Shown in pieces: positions 53,183-63,110 of a stretch of 64,000 nt of DNA (position 1 is its first letter; the number at the start of each line of letters is the position of its first letter). Below the pieces are notes generated by a model. It did not search any database, was not told where the DNA came from, and saw only the letters and a program-made list of their open reading frames with translations. The position numbers were made by a program, and so were the translations under genes. This DNA is from Ruminococcus sp. (lineage in GTDB: Bacteria > Bacillota > Clostridia > Oscillospirales > Acutalibacteraceae): assembly GCA_017473775.1 (NCBI GenBank), contig JAFUJH010000013.1:1-64000 (forward strand), read 5' to 3'.

Positions 53183-54040
53183 ATGTTTAAAAACGAAATT
53201 ACTAAAAAGAAGCAATTGCTGAATATCAGTATGCTCACAATTGCTTCATTCCTGATTCTATGGCTTTGTATTGACCTGATTATAAGTAACTGTGTTATCA
53301 CTGTGAGTCGGCATAGTCTGGAAAGTGATAAAATCACAGAGCCTGTAAGGCTTGTGGTGGTTGCAGATACTCACAGCAAGGAGTTTGGCAGCGATAACGA
53401 GAGATTGATTAAGAAAATTTCAGAGCAAGAGCCTGACCTGATACTCACTGTGGGAGACTTGATTGATAGGGACGATGCTACAGATGAGCACACAGAGTAT
53501 CTCTGCTCCTTTATCTCCGAGCTTTGCAACATCGCCCCGGTTTACTCCTGCCTTGGCAATCAGGAGCGGTCCAACGAGGATAGAGCTGCACTTGAGGGGG
53601 CAATGATAGCAGGGGGCGCCACACTTCTGGAGCTTGAATACCAGGACATAATCGTCAACGGCAACAGCCTTCGTATCGGGGGACTCAGCTACTACCGTCA
53701 GTGGGACGAGGAATCAGGAGCGTATCTGCAGGAATATATATCTGCAGACGAAGAGAGCTTCACCCTTATGCTGTGTCATCATCCTGAATTTTACCTATGG
53801 GGAATTGAAGATTATCCGCTGGATCTGATGGTAAGCGGACACACCCACGGAGGTATGATTCGCCTGCCCTTTGTGGGTGCTTTGTATGCACCTGAGCAGG
53901 GGAACTTCCCTGAGTATGCAGGGGGCTTTTATGAAATGGAGCTGGGGCATCTGGCAGTATGCAAGGGGCTCGGCTCATCACCCGAATATATACCGAGGTT
54001 TCACAATCCTCCCGAATTAATGGTTATTGATTTGATATGA
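53183..54040 (+). CDS. Membrane-anchored metallophosphoesterase
   Basis: A 285-residue calcineurin-like phosphoesterase with an N-terminal membrane helix (about 13-40). Metal motifs: VVADTHSKEF (D-x-H), VGDLIDR (GD), LGNQE (the GNH motif with Gln for His), CHHPE and SGHTHGG. It resembles the YkuE/UDP-2,3-diacylglucosamine hydrolase-like group that acts on envelope substrates. It starts one base after the rfbD stop with no clear ribosome site, so translation is probably coupled, and overlaps the CYTH gene by four bases. Confidence 0.85.
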   Translation: MFKNEITKKKQLLNISMLTIASFLILWLCIDLIISNCVITVSRHSLESDKITEPVRLVVVADTHSKEFGSDNERLIKKISEQEPDLILTVGDLIDRDDATDEHTEYLCSFISELCNIAPVYSCLGNQERSNEDRAALEGAMIAGGATLLELEYQDIIVNGNSLRIGGLSYYRQWDEESGAYLQEYISADEESFTLMLCHHPEFYLWGIEDYPLDLMVSGHTHGGMIRLPFVGALYAPEQGNFPEYAGGFYEMELGHLAVCKGLGSSPEYIPRFHNPPELMVIDLI

Positions 54041-54567
54041 GCAACAACAATTCACTGGAAATTGAATATAAATTCCTCATCCGTTTTCCTGATGTAAAAA
54101 TCCTTGAGGCACAACCTGAATACAAATGTTGTGAGCTTACTCAGATGTATCTGAGTTTGCCTGACTCCTTGGGCGAGGAAAGCACGCGGTGCAGAATCCG
54201 CCGCGTTAAAAGCAAAGAAGGTATAAGCTACATCAAAACCTTCAAGCGTAAGGTGACAGAGATGACCCGTGTGGAGATAGAATCAGAGATTTCAGCGGAA
54301 GAATTTGAGTCTCTGAGCAAATATATACGGGATGGCTACTCCCCAGTCTCCAAGGTCCGTCACAGCTTTAAACTTCAGGGCTTTACCTACGAGGTGGACA
54401 TCTTCCCCTTCTGGGATGACAGAGCTTACCTTGAGATTGAGGTAGAGTCTGAGGATATAAATCCTCCCATCCCTGACTTTATCCATATAATCAAGGATGT
54501 AACCTATGACGCCAGATACCGCAACTCGGCACTGGCACAGCATATCATCAATGAAGACATAAGCTAA
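54037..54567 (+). CDS. CYTH-domain protein (triphosphate tunnel family)
   Basis: A 176-residue protein with the LEIEYKF (ExExK) signature near residue 8, RCRIRR, SYIKTFKRK and the C-terminal AYLEIEVES strand. CYTH enzymes hydrolyse inorganic or nucleoside triphosphates with divalent metal; a few are adenylate cyclases. ATGA overlap with the phosphoesterase gene. No obvious polysaccharide role; it ends the plus-strand cluster. Confidence 0.88.
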   Translation: MSNNNSLEIEYKFLIRFPDVKILEAQPEYKCCELTQMYLSLPDSLGEESTRCRIRRVKSKEGISYIKTFKRKVTEMTRVEIESEISAEEFESLSKYIRDGYSPVSKVRHSFKLQGFTYEVDIFPFWDDRAYLEIEVESEDINPPIPDFIHIIKDVTYDARYRNSALAQHIINEDIS

Positions 54568-54571
54568 ACAA

Positions 54572-54617
54572 AACTCCGTAAGGTGTAACTCATACACATC
54601 TTACGGAGTTGATTTTT
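54572..54617. terminator. Bidirectional terminator between the two polysaccharide clusters
   Basis: AACTCCGTAAG (54572-54582) pairs perfectly with CTTACGGAGTT (54600-54610), followed by a T-run. It separates the converging operons. Confidence 0.9.
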
Positions 54618-54626
54618 TGTTTATAT

Positions 54627-55808
54627 TTATCTTCGTGAACCTATTCTGTCAAGGAACGCCTTCTTCTCCTCGGCGTTGTCGGTGTCTGCGGTCATTATGG
54701 TCTTTATGTTGGACATTTTACCCTTACGGATAACACTTCCCACATGGCAAAGCCATGCCACGGGCACAAGCAGAGGTTTACCCTGAAAACGGGGAAACAT
54801 CCTCTGAAGTTCTGAAGCTGTGGGAAACGCCCTGCTCAGAAGGAACCTGAATCTTACGCCCTTTTTGCCTGATGCCAGCTCACGACGCAGGTCATCACGC
54901 ATTCGAGCCTTCTCCCCCTGCTCGCCGAATACACCGCCTGACATAATGAAGTCACACATCTGAGTGTATGTATCATCATCCAGAGGCTCAACCCAGGAGG
55001 GCACCTCCAGACCGAACCATCGGTTGCACATATACAGCACAGTGTTGAAAAATTGTGCAAGTCCGCACTGCTCAAGGGTATCACGGACAAACTCCATACT
55101 CAGGCTGTCTGCCTTATTTTTTATGTACAGGGCAATATCCATATACATTCTCACACCTGCACCGCTGCCGTAGACATGCTTTTCCAGATGACAGATAAGG
55201 TAGCAAAGATGGAAGTTATCATTGAATACTCTGGTCTCGCCCTGCCTTGGAACTGTATTCTCCCATATTTGAGAGAAATACTCCGTGTTCTTCACATTGG
55301 AAACATTCAGTGCAGTGTGAACCTCGTACCGCTCTCTGCCTCTTTTGAAGGCGCTGACTACTCCCTCATCTGTAAGAGTATAATCAAAGCCCGAGCCTAT
55401 CATATACTTTCGGATAGGCTCCACCTGCTCCTGTCTGACGATAATATCCACATCGCCATAGGCTCTCAGTGCCGCAACGGGATAAACCTCACTTACGGTC
55501 ATTCCCTTGAAGATAATGTGAGGTATTCCCATTTTGGTGAGGGTATCGCAAAACTTCTGTGCTGAGGACTCTCTGCTCAGCATCTGCATCAGAGTACGCT
55601 CGTACTCCTTGGCAAAGCGAGCCTCAATATCCTCTCCTGCAAACAATCCGCCACGCTCCAGTATACCGGCAACGGCGCCTGCCACGCTGTGTTGCTTTGA
55701 AAGAGCAAGGAGCTCCTCTGCGTCCACACCGTCTGTATTCAGTTCAATATCTGTGCCTGTGACAAAGCACCTGAGCACATCAATCAAAAACTTCTCTGTA
55801 ATATTCAA
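54627..55808 (-). CDS. Nucleotidyltransferase-fold family protein
   Basis: 394 residues from a TTG start at 55808, chosen because AGGAGAAAG lies just before it; the nearest in-frame ATG (55892) is inside the preceding gene. Similar to the uncharacterised nucleotidyltransferase family (PF14907 type): GIPHIIFKGMTVSEVYP, then RAYGDVDIIV with the two-Asp metal motif, and EVHTALN. Members are frequent in polysaccharide loci, where their nucleotide-transfer target is unknown. It is the last gene of the minus-strand cluster. Confidence 0.8.
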   Translation of the reverse strand: MNITEKFLIDVLRCFVTGTDIELNTDGVDAEELLALSKQHSVAGAVAGILERGGLFAGEDIEARFAKEYERTLMQMLSRESSAQKFCDTLTKMGIPHIIFKGMTVSEVYPVAALRAYGDVDIIVRQEQVEPIRKYMIGSGFDYTLTDEGVVSAFKRGRERYEVHTALNVSNVKNTEYFSQIWENTVPRQGETRVFNDNFHLCYLICHLEKHVYGSGAGVRMYMDIALYIKNKADSLSMEFVRDTLEQCGLAQFFNTVLYMCNRWFGLEVPSWVEPLDDDTYTQMCDFIMSGGVFGEQGEKARMRDDLRRELASGKKGVRFRFLLSRAFPTASELQRMFPRFQGKPLLVPVAWLCHVGSVIRKGKMSNIKTIMTADTDNAEEKKAFLDRIGSRR

Positions 55809-55851
55809 TGCTTTCTCCTGCGGAATAAATCCGACTTGATTTATTAGTATA

Positions 55852-56997
55852 TCATACCTCAAGGAAGAAGGTATCAGGGTATTTGGGATCAAACGCCTCG
55901 CTTGCCCACATAAAGGTCACCATATCGGTGTCCCCAAGATTTTCAATATTGTGAGTATATCCTGTGGGAATATCCACCACTTCTATTTTATCACCGCTGA
56001 CAAAATATTCAAGCACTTCTTCACAGTCAATTCTGCGAAGCCGTATAACTCCACTGCCTGACACTACACAGAACTTCTCGTTCTTTGTGTGGTGCCAATG
56101 GTTGCCCTTGGTGATGTGAGGCTTTGAGATATTCACCGAGAACTGACCTCTGTCGGAAGTCCTGATAATCTCTGTGAAAGAGCCTCTGTAATCGCTGTGA
56201 GTATTAAGAGGATACGAAAAATCCTCTTTGGGCAGATAGGACAGATATGTAGCATACAGACTGCTTACAAAGGAATCTGACAACTTCGGCACCTGCAGCC
56301 TGTGTCTGCCCTCTTTGAAAGAAGTAAGCAAATCCGCCAGCCTCTGCAGTGTCACAGTGTATTCGGGTGACACCGCACAGAAGCCGTCTTCATTCTTCTG
56401 CACTGTGCCTGCTGTACACAAAAGAAGAGAGCGTACCACATCATCTATATATACAAGCTTAATCTCCTTGTCCGGTGCGTCAATACGGACCGGCAGTCCG
56501 TGGGCTATATTGTGGCAGAAGGTTGCCACCACGCTGTTATAGTTGGGTCTGCACCATTTGCCGTATATGCCCGGGAAGCGGAATATGTATACATCTGCAC
56601 CTGTCTCCCTGCTGTATTCCAAAAGCAGAGCCTCAGCCTGACGCTTGCTCTCTCCGTAAGGATTCTGAAGCTGAGCCTGAGTTGATGAGCTCAGAGCCAC
56701 AGGGCAGGTATTACCCTGCTCTTTGAGAAAGCCCAGCACCTGTCTGAGAGACTCGGTATTGCCCTGTGCAAATTCCTCTTCACACTTTGGTCTGTTGACA
56801 CCTGCAAGGTGAAACACAAAGTCGCAATCAGCACAGTATTCTTTAAGGCTTTCAGCAGGTGTATCCACATCCGCACACAGCACCTGTGCACCCTTGGGAA
56901 TACCCTGAAAGCTGCACTTGCCCTCAGAAATGTTCATAAGCTCTGCCGTGAGGTTTTTCCCTACGAAGCCATTGGCTCCTGTTACAAGCAGCTTCAT
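55852..56997 (-). CDS. CapF/WbjC/FnlB-type UDP-sugar reductase with cupin domain
   Basis: 381 residues from ATG 56997, overlapping the CapE-like stop by four bases (ATGA). The N-terminal SDR domain (LLVTGANGFVGKNL; NPYGESKRQAEAL) is a reductase. The C-terminal cupin (about 255-381; GNHWHHTKNEKFCVVSGSG) binds metal as in CapF. In S. aureus CapF turns the CapE product into UDP-6-deoxy-L-talosamine (UDP-PneNAc), the precursor of UDP-L-FucNAc. Confidence 0.9.
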   Translation of the reverse strand: MKLLVTGANGFVGKNLTAELMNISEGKCSFQGIPKGAQVLCADVDTPAESLKEYCADCDFVFHLAGVNRPKCEEEFAQGNTESLRQVLGFLKEQGNTCPVALSSSTQAQLQNPYGESKRQAEALLLEYSRETGADVYIFRFPGIYGKWCRPNYNSVVATFCHNIAHGLPVRIDAPDKEIKLVYIDDVVRSLLLCTAGTVQKNEDGFCAVSPEYTVTLQRLADLLTSFKEGRHRLQVPKLSDSFVSSLYATYLSYLPKEDFSYPLNTHSDYRGSFTEIIRTSDRGQFSVNISKPHITKGNHWHHTKNEKFCVVSGSGVIRLRRIDCEEVLEYFVSGDKIEVVDIPTGYTHNIENLGDTDMVTFMWASEAFDPKYPDTFFLEV

Positions 56998-58019
56998 TCC
57001 TTGCCCCACTCTCTCAGCTCGTCCTGAATATATTTAAGCGACAGAAGCTTCTGCTTCACTGCCTCAACATCAAGGAGCTGTGTATTGTCAGAGGTAAACT
57101 CCCTGACAGTATCACGGGCTGTATCGCCCTTGTCCATATACAGCTCATAGTTCAAATCACGCTTATCGGCAGGCACCCGATAGAAGTCACCCATATCCAC
57201 AGCACAGGAGCACTCCTCTGCTGTAAGCAGGGTCTCGTACTTCTTCTCTCCGTGGCGGATGCCGATAATCTTCCTTTCAATATCAGGCACACCGAAGATT
57301 TCTGCCACTGCCTGAGCCAGAACCTCAACAGTGCAGGCAGGTGCCTTCTGCACCAGTATATCTCCGCTTTTGCCGTTTTCAAAGGCAAAGAGCACCAAAT
57401 CCACTGCCTCCTCAAGACTCATAATAAACCTTGTCATCTGAGGGTCTGTAAGAGTCAGAGGGAGTCCGCGTTTAATCTGGCTGATAAACAGAGGGATAAC
57501 AGAGCCTCGTGAGCACATAACATTACCGTATCGTGTACAGCAGATGGAGGTTTTATCAGGGGATACTGTACGGGCTCTGGCAACCGTCACCTTCTCCATC
57601 ATAGCCTTTGATGTACCCATAGCATTCACAGGATATGCCGCCTTGTCGGTAGACAGGCAGATGACCTTTTTAACGCCTGCGGTGATAGCCGCAGACAACA
57701 CATTATCCGTACCAAGGATATTGGTCTTGACCGCCTCTATGGGGAAGAACTCACAGGAGGGCACCTGCTTGAGTGCCGCCGCGTGGAAAATGTAATCCAC
57801 TCCGTACATAGCAAGTGACAGGGAGTTGATATCCCTTACATCGCCGATAAAGAACTTTATCTTATCGCTTTTGTATCTGTGACGCATTTCATCCTGCTTC
57901 ATCTCGTCACGGGAGAATATGCGGATTTCCTTAATATCTGTCTCAAGGAATCGGTCAAGCACTGCGTTACCGAAGGAGCCTGTACCGCCTGTGATAAGAA
58001 GGGTCTTTCCCTCAAACAT
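56994..58019 (-). CDS. CapE/WbjB/FnlA-type UDP-GlcNAc 4,6-dehydratase/5-epimerase
   Basis: A 341-residue soluble SDR. LLITGGTGSFGNAVLDRFL binds NADP, HAAALKQVPSCEFFPIEAVK and STDKAAYPVNAMGTSKAMME carry the active site (Met in place of Tyr, as in CapE). It inverts C5 while dehydrating UDP-GlcNAc. The C-terminal latch is present, and CapF follows. The third enzyme, CapG (2-epimerase), is not in the window. Confidence 0.92.
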   Translation of the reverse strand: MFEGKTLLITGGTGSFGNAVLDRFLETDIKEIRIFSRDEMKQDEMRHRYKSDKIKFFIGDVRDINSLSLAMYGVDYIFHAAALKQVPSCEFFPIEAVKTNILGTDNVLSAAITAGVKKVICLSTDKAAYPVNAMGTSKAMMEKVTVARARTVSPDKTSICCTRYGNVMCSRGSVIPLFISQIKRGLPLTLTDPQMTRFIMSLEEAVDLVLFAFENGKSGDILVQKAPACTVEVLAQAVAEIFGVPDIERKIIGIRHGEKKYETLLTAEECSCAVDMGDFYRVPADKRDLNYELYMDKGDTARDTVREFTSDNTQLLDVEAVKQKLLSLKYIQDELREWGKE

Positions 58020-58066
58020 TGTTATCTGTCCTTTCTATACCCGTACAAACCGTACAGGTGCACAAA

Positions 58067-59584
58067 TCAGCGGAGTCCCTTACCTTTCAGGAATCTGACC
58101 ACTGTAGTTTTTTCGTCTTTATTAAAGCCAAACAGCATAAGTGTCAGCACAAGCACCGCCACAAACACGCCGCCCTTTACAAACAATCCCCACACGCTCA
58201 CAGGCAGCAGGATTGCAAGAGGGAGGCTAACAACTGTTGATATAAGCAGGCAGGGCATAATTCCCTTGAATATACCGCAGAACAACTGTCTGAGTCTTAT
58301 TCCCACCGCCTTCTGATAATATATATTCATAATTATCAGAGGACCTGCAACAGTTGTGAGCGCAGTGCCGACAGGAGCACCTATTGCTCCGAAAAAATGC
58401 ACCAAAACTATACTTATCAGAATGTTTGCAACTGCAACACAGCACAGCACCACAGAGCGGACAAGCCTCTTTTGCATTGCATCCAACACAGACTCTATCA
58501 CGCTGTTTGTGTATACAAGGAAGTTAGGTATCATAACTATCAAGGCAATAACATATGCCTGTTCATAGCCATCACCCATCCACATATGTATGAAATCCCT
58601 GCCGCACACAATAAAGCCGAAGGTGATTGCTCCTGATATGAGGGTCTGAAGCCTGCTTGGAGGAATCATAGCCCCTGTAAGCTTTTCTCCCGAGCAATCC
58701 CCGGATGCCACCATCTTTGTAAATTTGGGCAGATATATGGCAACAGCCGCAGTGGATAAGGATGAAAAAACCTGAAAAACCTGCATTGCTACAGAGTATA
58801 TTGTAACGCTCTCGGGGCTTACCATTATACCGAGAATAGTAGTGTCAACGCGGGTATTCACCTGATTGACTATCGCCTGCAGCATAATCGCCAGAGAGAA
58901 TGCCGCAGAAGAGAAGAATATAGTCTTATCAAATTTATACAGCTTTGGCGTAGCCTTCAATACGCCGAAGGCATACACACAACAAACTGCGAGAAATATT
59001 ATTGAAATCAGCAAATCCACCAGCACTATCACAAGTGAGTCTGCTTTTATCATAAAGAGTGTAACAAGGAGTCCTGCTTTAAGCAAAGGTCTCACAAGAT
59101 TCCATCCGCTGGAGAAAACAAACCTCTCATAGGCAACTATAATTCCCTGTACAGCCTGTGCCGCAAGGGTAATCACAAGGGTAAGCGCAAGAATAACAAA
59201 AAGCTGTTGTGACTTTTCTATCTGCTTCACGCTAAGACTCACAGCAAATATATCATCAATGAAGAAGTACATCACCGTGGCTACTGCTATGATGAGCACC
59301 ATCAGCACCCCTGTAATCATCAGGCACATAGCAATATAGTTACGCTCTCCCTTTTTGTCGCCCTTGCCAAGATACATAGAAACATATCTTGTCATAACAG
59401 TGCTTGTGCCGAAATTCATCAGCACAAGATATCCTGCAAGGGATGCCATCATCTGATAAACTCCGTACTCGGCATCGCCCAGTGACTTTATCAGAAAGGG
59501 AGTTATAAATATATTAACTGCCACAAGCAGCAGGTTGCCCCCGTAGGACAGCAACATTCCGAGTTTACGCTGTGATTTTACCAT
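58067..59584 (-). CDS. Wzx-type polysaccharide flippase
   Basis: A 505-residue polytopic membrane protein of the MATE/MOP superfamily, about 14 helices. GNLLLVAVNIFITPFLIKSL, DAEYGVYQMMASLAGYL and GAIGAPVGTALTTVAGPLII are typical. It flips undecaprenyl-linked repeats. It is the only flippase in the window and may serve both clusters. AGGAG precedes ATG 59584. Confidence 0.9.
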   Translation of the reverse strand: MVKSQRKLGMLLSYGGNLLLVAVNIFITPFLIKSLGDAEYGVYQMMASLAGYLVLMNFGTSTVMTRYVSMYLGKGDKKGERNYIAMCLMITGVLMVLIIAVATVMYFFIDDIFAVSLSVKQIEKSQQLFVILALTLVITLAAQAVQGIIVAYERFVFSSGWNLVRPLLKAGLLVTLFMIKADSLVIVLVDLLISIIFLAVCCVYAFGVLKATPKLYKFDKTIFFSSAAFSLAIMLQAIVNQVNTRVDTTILGIMVSPESVTIYSVAMQVFQVFSSLSTAAVAIYLPKFTKMVASGDCSGEKLTGAMIPPSRLQTLISGAITFGFIVCGRDFIHMWMGDGYEQAYVIALIVMIPNFLVYTNSVIESVLDAMQKRLVRSVVLCCVAVANILISIVLVHFFGAIGAPVGTALTTVAGPLIIMNIYYQKAVGIRLRQLFCGIFKGIMPCLLISTVVSLPLAILLPVSVWGLFVKGGVFVAVLVLTLMLFGFNKDEKTTVVRFLKGKGLR

Positions 59585-59629
59585 TAATACTCCTGAACCG
59601 AATACTCCGATTTACTTCGTATTCAAAGG

Positions 59630-60775
59630 TTACTTTTTATACCAATTGTTCTTTACAACCTGAGCCTTTGACATAGGGCCTGATTCATAGGAAACAGTCC
59701 CCCCGCTCTCTACAAATTCCACAAACCGCTCAACTGCAACCGCCGCACAGTACCGATGCTTTATGGTTTTGTAGGCTTCAAGTCCCAGCCTGTCTCTGTA
59801 TTCTTTATCCTCAATAAGCTTCTGAAGTTTTCTTTCAAAATCGGAAAAGCTTCCGTATTTATAGACAAGACCGTTTTTGCCGTCGTTTACAAGGTAGGCG
59901 GCACTGCCTACTGCACTGCTGACAAGTACGCTGCAACCTGTGCTCATAGCCTCGTTCACAACTGCACCCCATCCCTCGCGGAAGTTGCTTGTCATCAGAA
60001 AAACATCCGACTTTTCCATATGCTCTATTACCTGTGAAGGCGTCTTAACTCCCAAAAAGCTGACCATATCCTCTACACAACGCTTTTTGGCAAGCTCCTT
60101 CAGTTCTTCTTCGCATTCGCCCATACCGATAAAGTCAAGGTGAAATTCAAGCCCCTTTTTCTTTAGCTTAGAGGCGGCTTCGATTGCAATTTCTGCGTGC
60201 TTTAAAGGCAGCATCCTGCCTGCCCACAGAATCCTGCAAACAGAATTATCCCTTCGGGGTCTTTCATCGTAATCCTTTACAAGGGGAAAATACCCCCACT
60301 TAAAGCACTTATCCTTATCAAAACCCAAAAGATTTAAATCCCAAGTCAAAAATGAGCTTGCACACAGAACGCTCATATCCTTATCCTTGTGCTTGATAAT
60401 TCTGTCCACAACTTTTTTTCTTGTAATGGGAATAAACCTTCTCCACACGCCTTTTTTGAAAAAGCGTTCAGAGTACAAAAAGGATTTTTTGTTAAAGCTC
60501 ATTCTGTAATCAATATATTTATTCGGGCACTGACCGAATATCACCACATCACTGTCTCTGAGCAGTTCGTATACATACTTTTGTGACACTGACCCATCGT
60601 AAGTCCTGACAATAAAGTCATACTCTGACACAGCGGCTCCGTAACCAAGCTTTTTTCTTTCTGTGGTCATAGGCGATGTTTCTATAAAGTAAAACTTGTC
60701 ACACCTGTTAACAAACTCCCTGCACAACGGTATCTGGTGATGATTAATAAAACAGGATACAAAGGTTATAATCAT
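59630..60775 (-). CDS. Glycosyltransferase family 4
   Basis: A 381-residue GT-B enzyme. An N-terminal acceptor domain (ITFVSCFINHHQIPLCREF) is followed by the donor domain with RILWAGRMLPLKHAEIAIEA, FLMTSNFREGWGAVVNEAMS and GCSVLVSSAVGSAAYLV. The linkage and sugar cannot be told. The start overlaps the polymerase stop by four bases (ATGA). Confidence 0.9.
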   Translation of the reverse strand: MIITFVSCFINHHQIPLCREFVNRCDKFYFIETSPMTTERKKLGYGAAVSEYDFIVRTYDGSVSQKYVYELLRDSDVVIFGQCPNKYIDYRMSFNKKSFLYSERFFKKGVWRRFIPITRKKVVDRIIKHKDKDMSVLCASSFLTWDLNLLGFDKDKCFKWGYFPLVKDYDERPRRDNSVCRILWAGRMLPLKHAEIAIEAASKLKKKGLEFHLDFIGMGECEEELKELAKKRCVEDMVSFLGVKTPSQVIEHMEKSDVFLMTSNFREGWGAVVNEAMSTGCSVLVSSAVGSAAYLVNDGKNGLVYKYGSFSDFERKLQKLIEDKEYRDRLGLEAYKTIKHRYCAAVAVERFVEFVESGGTVSYESGPMSKAQVVKNNWYKK

Positions 60776-61866
60776 ACATAAATCAGCCTCTCCAAATACT
60801 CCCAGAAAAAGCGGTAATTACCCAGCTGGGACTGGGAACGATAAACAAACAGTATTATACAAAAGACAGCCCACAATATGGGGAGTATCCGCGTCAGAGT
60901 ACTCTTATCCCTTTGTCTCATGATGCCGTTGGTAAAGATAACGCTTACAACAGGGGTAAAAAACACGCTTACCCTCTCCATAATGCTTGCAGAATATCTG
61001 AGCACATAAAAGCACAATCCGAATATGAGTATTGCTACCTCAAAGCCCACCTTGTCAATATAGCTTTTATCCCGTGTCCAGACAAGGTAAGTGAGCAGTA
61101 AAGCACCAAGATATACCGCTATGGGCACAAGTCCGCCAAAGGTGTTGCCGTAATATTTCAGTGTGTAGTTCTTTTTTACTATGCTGTTGCCAAAGGCTAC
61201 TATATCGTCAATAAACACAAGCAGAATCAGGGTAATGCACGCGGCATATACCATAACCATTTTGGTTATCCTGATGCGTCTGATTATAAATGTCAGCACA
61301 AATACCCAAGCAGTAACATGAATTGTGGTTGCAAGCAGGATAAGTCCTGCCGCGAGTACATCCCATGAGGTTTTGTTCTTTTTCATACATTCCAGCGCTA
61401 TTATGCATATACAAACTGCAAAAGCCTGCTTGAATCCTGTCAGGAAGAACTGCCATGAACCAAAGCAGATATATGTAATAACAGCAATAAAAACGCTGTC
61501 GGCGTTTCTGTAAATATACCAGAACATTATACCTGTACAGAATGCCGCCTCCACATACTGGAAGGTATACGGCAGGGGCGAAATAACAGAAACAATCTTA
61601 TTAAGGATAAGATAGCCTGTCTCGATTATCTCGTATCTCTGCAGATACTGCTCAAAACCCATTGTGTATGAACGGGTGAACATCCGATAATAATTACGCA
61701 GGTCGGCACCGTACATCAAATGCGGACTTCTGCTGCCCATAACAAATACAATAACAGCAAAGCTCAGCACCAAAAATATTAGATTTTTCTTTTTCTTGCC
61801 CAGAGCATCGGGTATCATAACCCAGAAGGCTACAATGCTCAGGAGCATAAAAATCCAAACCCACAT
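60772..61866 (-). CDS. EpsG-family polysaccharide polymerase (Wzy-like), second copy
   Basis: A 364-residue polytopic membrane protein. FVMGSRSPHLMYGADLRNYY, EYLQRYEI-like ETGYLILNKIVS, FGSWQFFLTGFKQAFAVCIC and TIHVTAWVF match the EpsG family. Distinct from the copy at 47395, with little identity beyond the family motifs. Confidence 0.85.
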   Translation of the reverse strand: MWVWIFMLLSIVAFWVMIPDALGKKKKNLIFLVLSFAVIVFVMGSRSPHLMYGADLRNYYRMFTRSYTMGFEQYLQRYEIIETGYLILNKIVSVISPLPYTFQYVEAAFCTGIMFWYIYRNADSVFIAVITYICFGSWQFFLTGFKQAFAVCICIIALECMKKNKTSWDVLAAGLILLATTIHVTAWVFVLTFIIRRIRITKMVMVYAACITLILLVFIDDIVAFGNSIVKKNYTLKYYGNTFGGLVPIAVYLGALLLTYLVWTRDKSYIDKVGFEVAILIFGLCFYVLRYSASIMERVSVFFTPVVSVIFTNGIMRQRDKSTLTRILPILWAVFCIILFVYRSQSQLGNYRFFWEYLERLIYV

Positions 61867-61890
61867 TTTTATCTCCTAAAATTTATATAC

Positions 61891-63081
61891 TTACTTAATA
61901 ATCTTATTATACAAATCAATATATTCGGAAAAGCAACGCTCCGCAGAAAACCGAAGTCCTCGGGCTCTGCATTTTTCTGCACTGAACTCGCCCTTGCGGA
62001 CTCTCTGTATTCCCTGATAAAGCTCCCTGATGTCTCCCTTTTTTGCCACTGCTCCGCTGTCTTTGGTGACAGCCTCAGGACTTCCGCCTGTATCAAAGGT
62101 TACAACAGGTACTCCGCAGGACAAGGCCTCCAGATTAACTGTAGGAAAGGTATCCTGCAGCGTAGGATTCACAAACACATCCGAGCCTGAGTAAACCTGT
62201 GCCAGCTCATACGCATTATCTGTGCGACCGATAGCTGTGATATTATGAGGCAACAGGTCAACGCCCTGTTCAAGAGAGAGCAGGACTATGTGCTCGTCCT
62301 CACTCAGTAACTTTGCAAGCTCAAGGAAGTACTGTCCGCCTTTGGTACTGTTCAGGTTGCTGACAATACCCAGAATCACAAACTTGTCCTCAAGTCCATA
62401 CCGCTTCTTAAAGTCCGACTCACAAGGAGAGAACACATCCGTATCAATACCGTTATGTATGGTTGTGACGGGGTATTTGCCCAAGAAAGACTGCCTTGCA
62501 AGGGAGGACAGCCAATCAGAGGGGGTGACGATATGCATATTCTGTGTGGCTGTAAATATCTTTTCCTTAATCTTAAAGTTACCCCTTGACCTGTCAAAAA
62601 ACCACGAATCGGGGTAGCCCCTACGCTGTGGGCAAGCCCCGCAGCCTGTCCGCCATTTGTCACAGCCTATATAATCAAAGTGGGGACAATGCCCCGTGAA
62701 AGCCCAGCAATCGTGCAGGGTCCACACCACGGGGATGTTATGCTTCTGTATATATTCAAAAATCATCCTCACATTGAAGTAATGTCCGTGGATATTGTGA
62801 AGATGGATAATATCGGGAGATGCCTTGTCAACAAACCTGAGCATCCGCCTTGTGGCAAGCCTGCTGTAAAAGCCGTGCTTACCGAAAAGCCTCGTCATAA
62901 GTATGTTAGCCTTCAGGTAAAGCTTGCCGCTCATTATGTGAACATGGGGAGAATCAGCGAATCCCTCGCCGCTGACAATATAGGGCTTTATTCCGCTTTT
63001 GCTTTGGAGCATTTCAAGCTCGTACACAATGCGTCCTGTACTGCGTACACCGTACACAGAATTAATCTGCAGGATTTTCAT
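61891..63081 (-). CDS. Glycosyltransferase family 4
   Basis: A 396-residue GT-B enzyme. ILQINSVYGVRSTGRIVYEL at the start, HLHNIHGHYFNVRM, the Cys-rich WTLHDCWAFTGHCPHF then GCGACPQ segment, and DVFVNPTLQDTFPTVNLEAL in the donor domain. GGGAGGGAG precedes ATG 63081. This subgroup is common in Bacteroides and Clostridia capsule loci. Confidence 0.92.
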   Translation of the reverse strand: MKILQINSVYGVRSTGRIVYELEMLQSKSGIKPYIVSGEGFADSPHVHIMSGKLYLKANILMTRLFGKHGFYSRLATRRMLRFVDKASPDIIHLHNIHGHYFNVRMIFEYIQKHNIPVVWTLHDCWAFTGHCPHFDYIGCDKWRTGCGACPQRRGYPDSWFFDRSRGNFKIKEKIFTATQNMHIVTPSDWLSSLARQSFLGKYPVTTIHNGIDTDVFSPCESDFKKRYGLEDKFVILGIVSNLNSTKGGQYFLELAKLLSEDEHIVLLSLEQGVDLLPHNITAIGRTDNAYELAQVYSGSDVFVNPTLQDTFPTVNLEALSCGVPVVTFDTGGSPEAVTKDSGAVAKKGDIRELYQGIQRVRKGEFSAEKCRARGLRFSAERCFSEYIDLYNKIIK

Positions 63082-63110
63082 TTATTCTCCCTCCCTTGTC
63101 ACGCTGTTAT

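Noticed and set aside
55852..55892. ATG at 55892 as start of the nucleotidyltransferase-like gene
   Set aside because: It would lie inside the preceding CapF-like gene with no ribosome site; the TTG at 55808 has a strong AGGAG just upstream.
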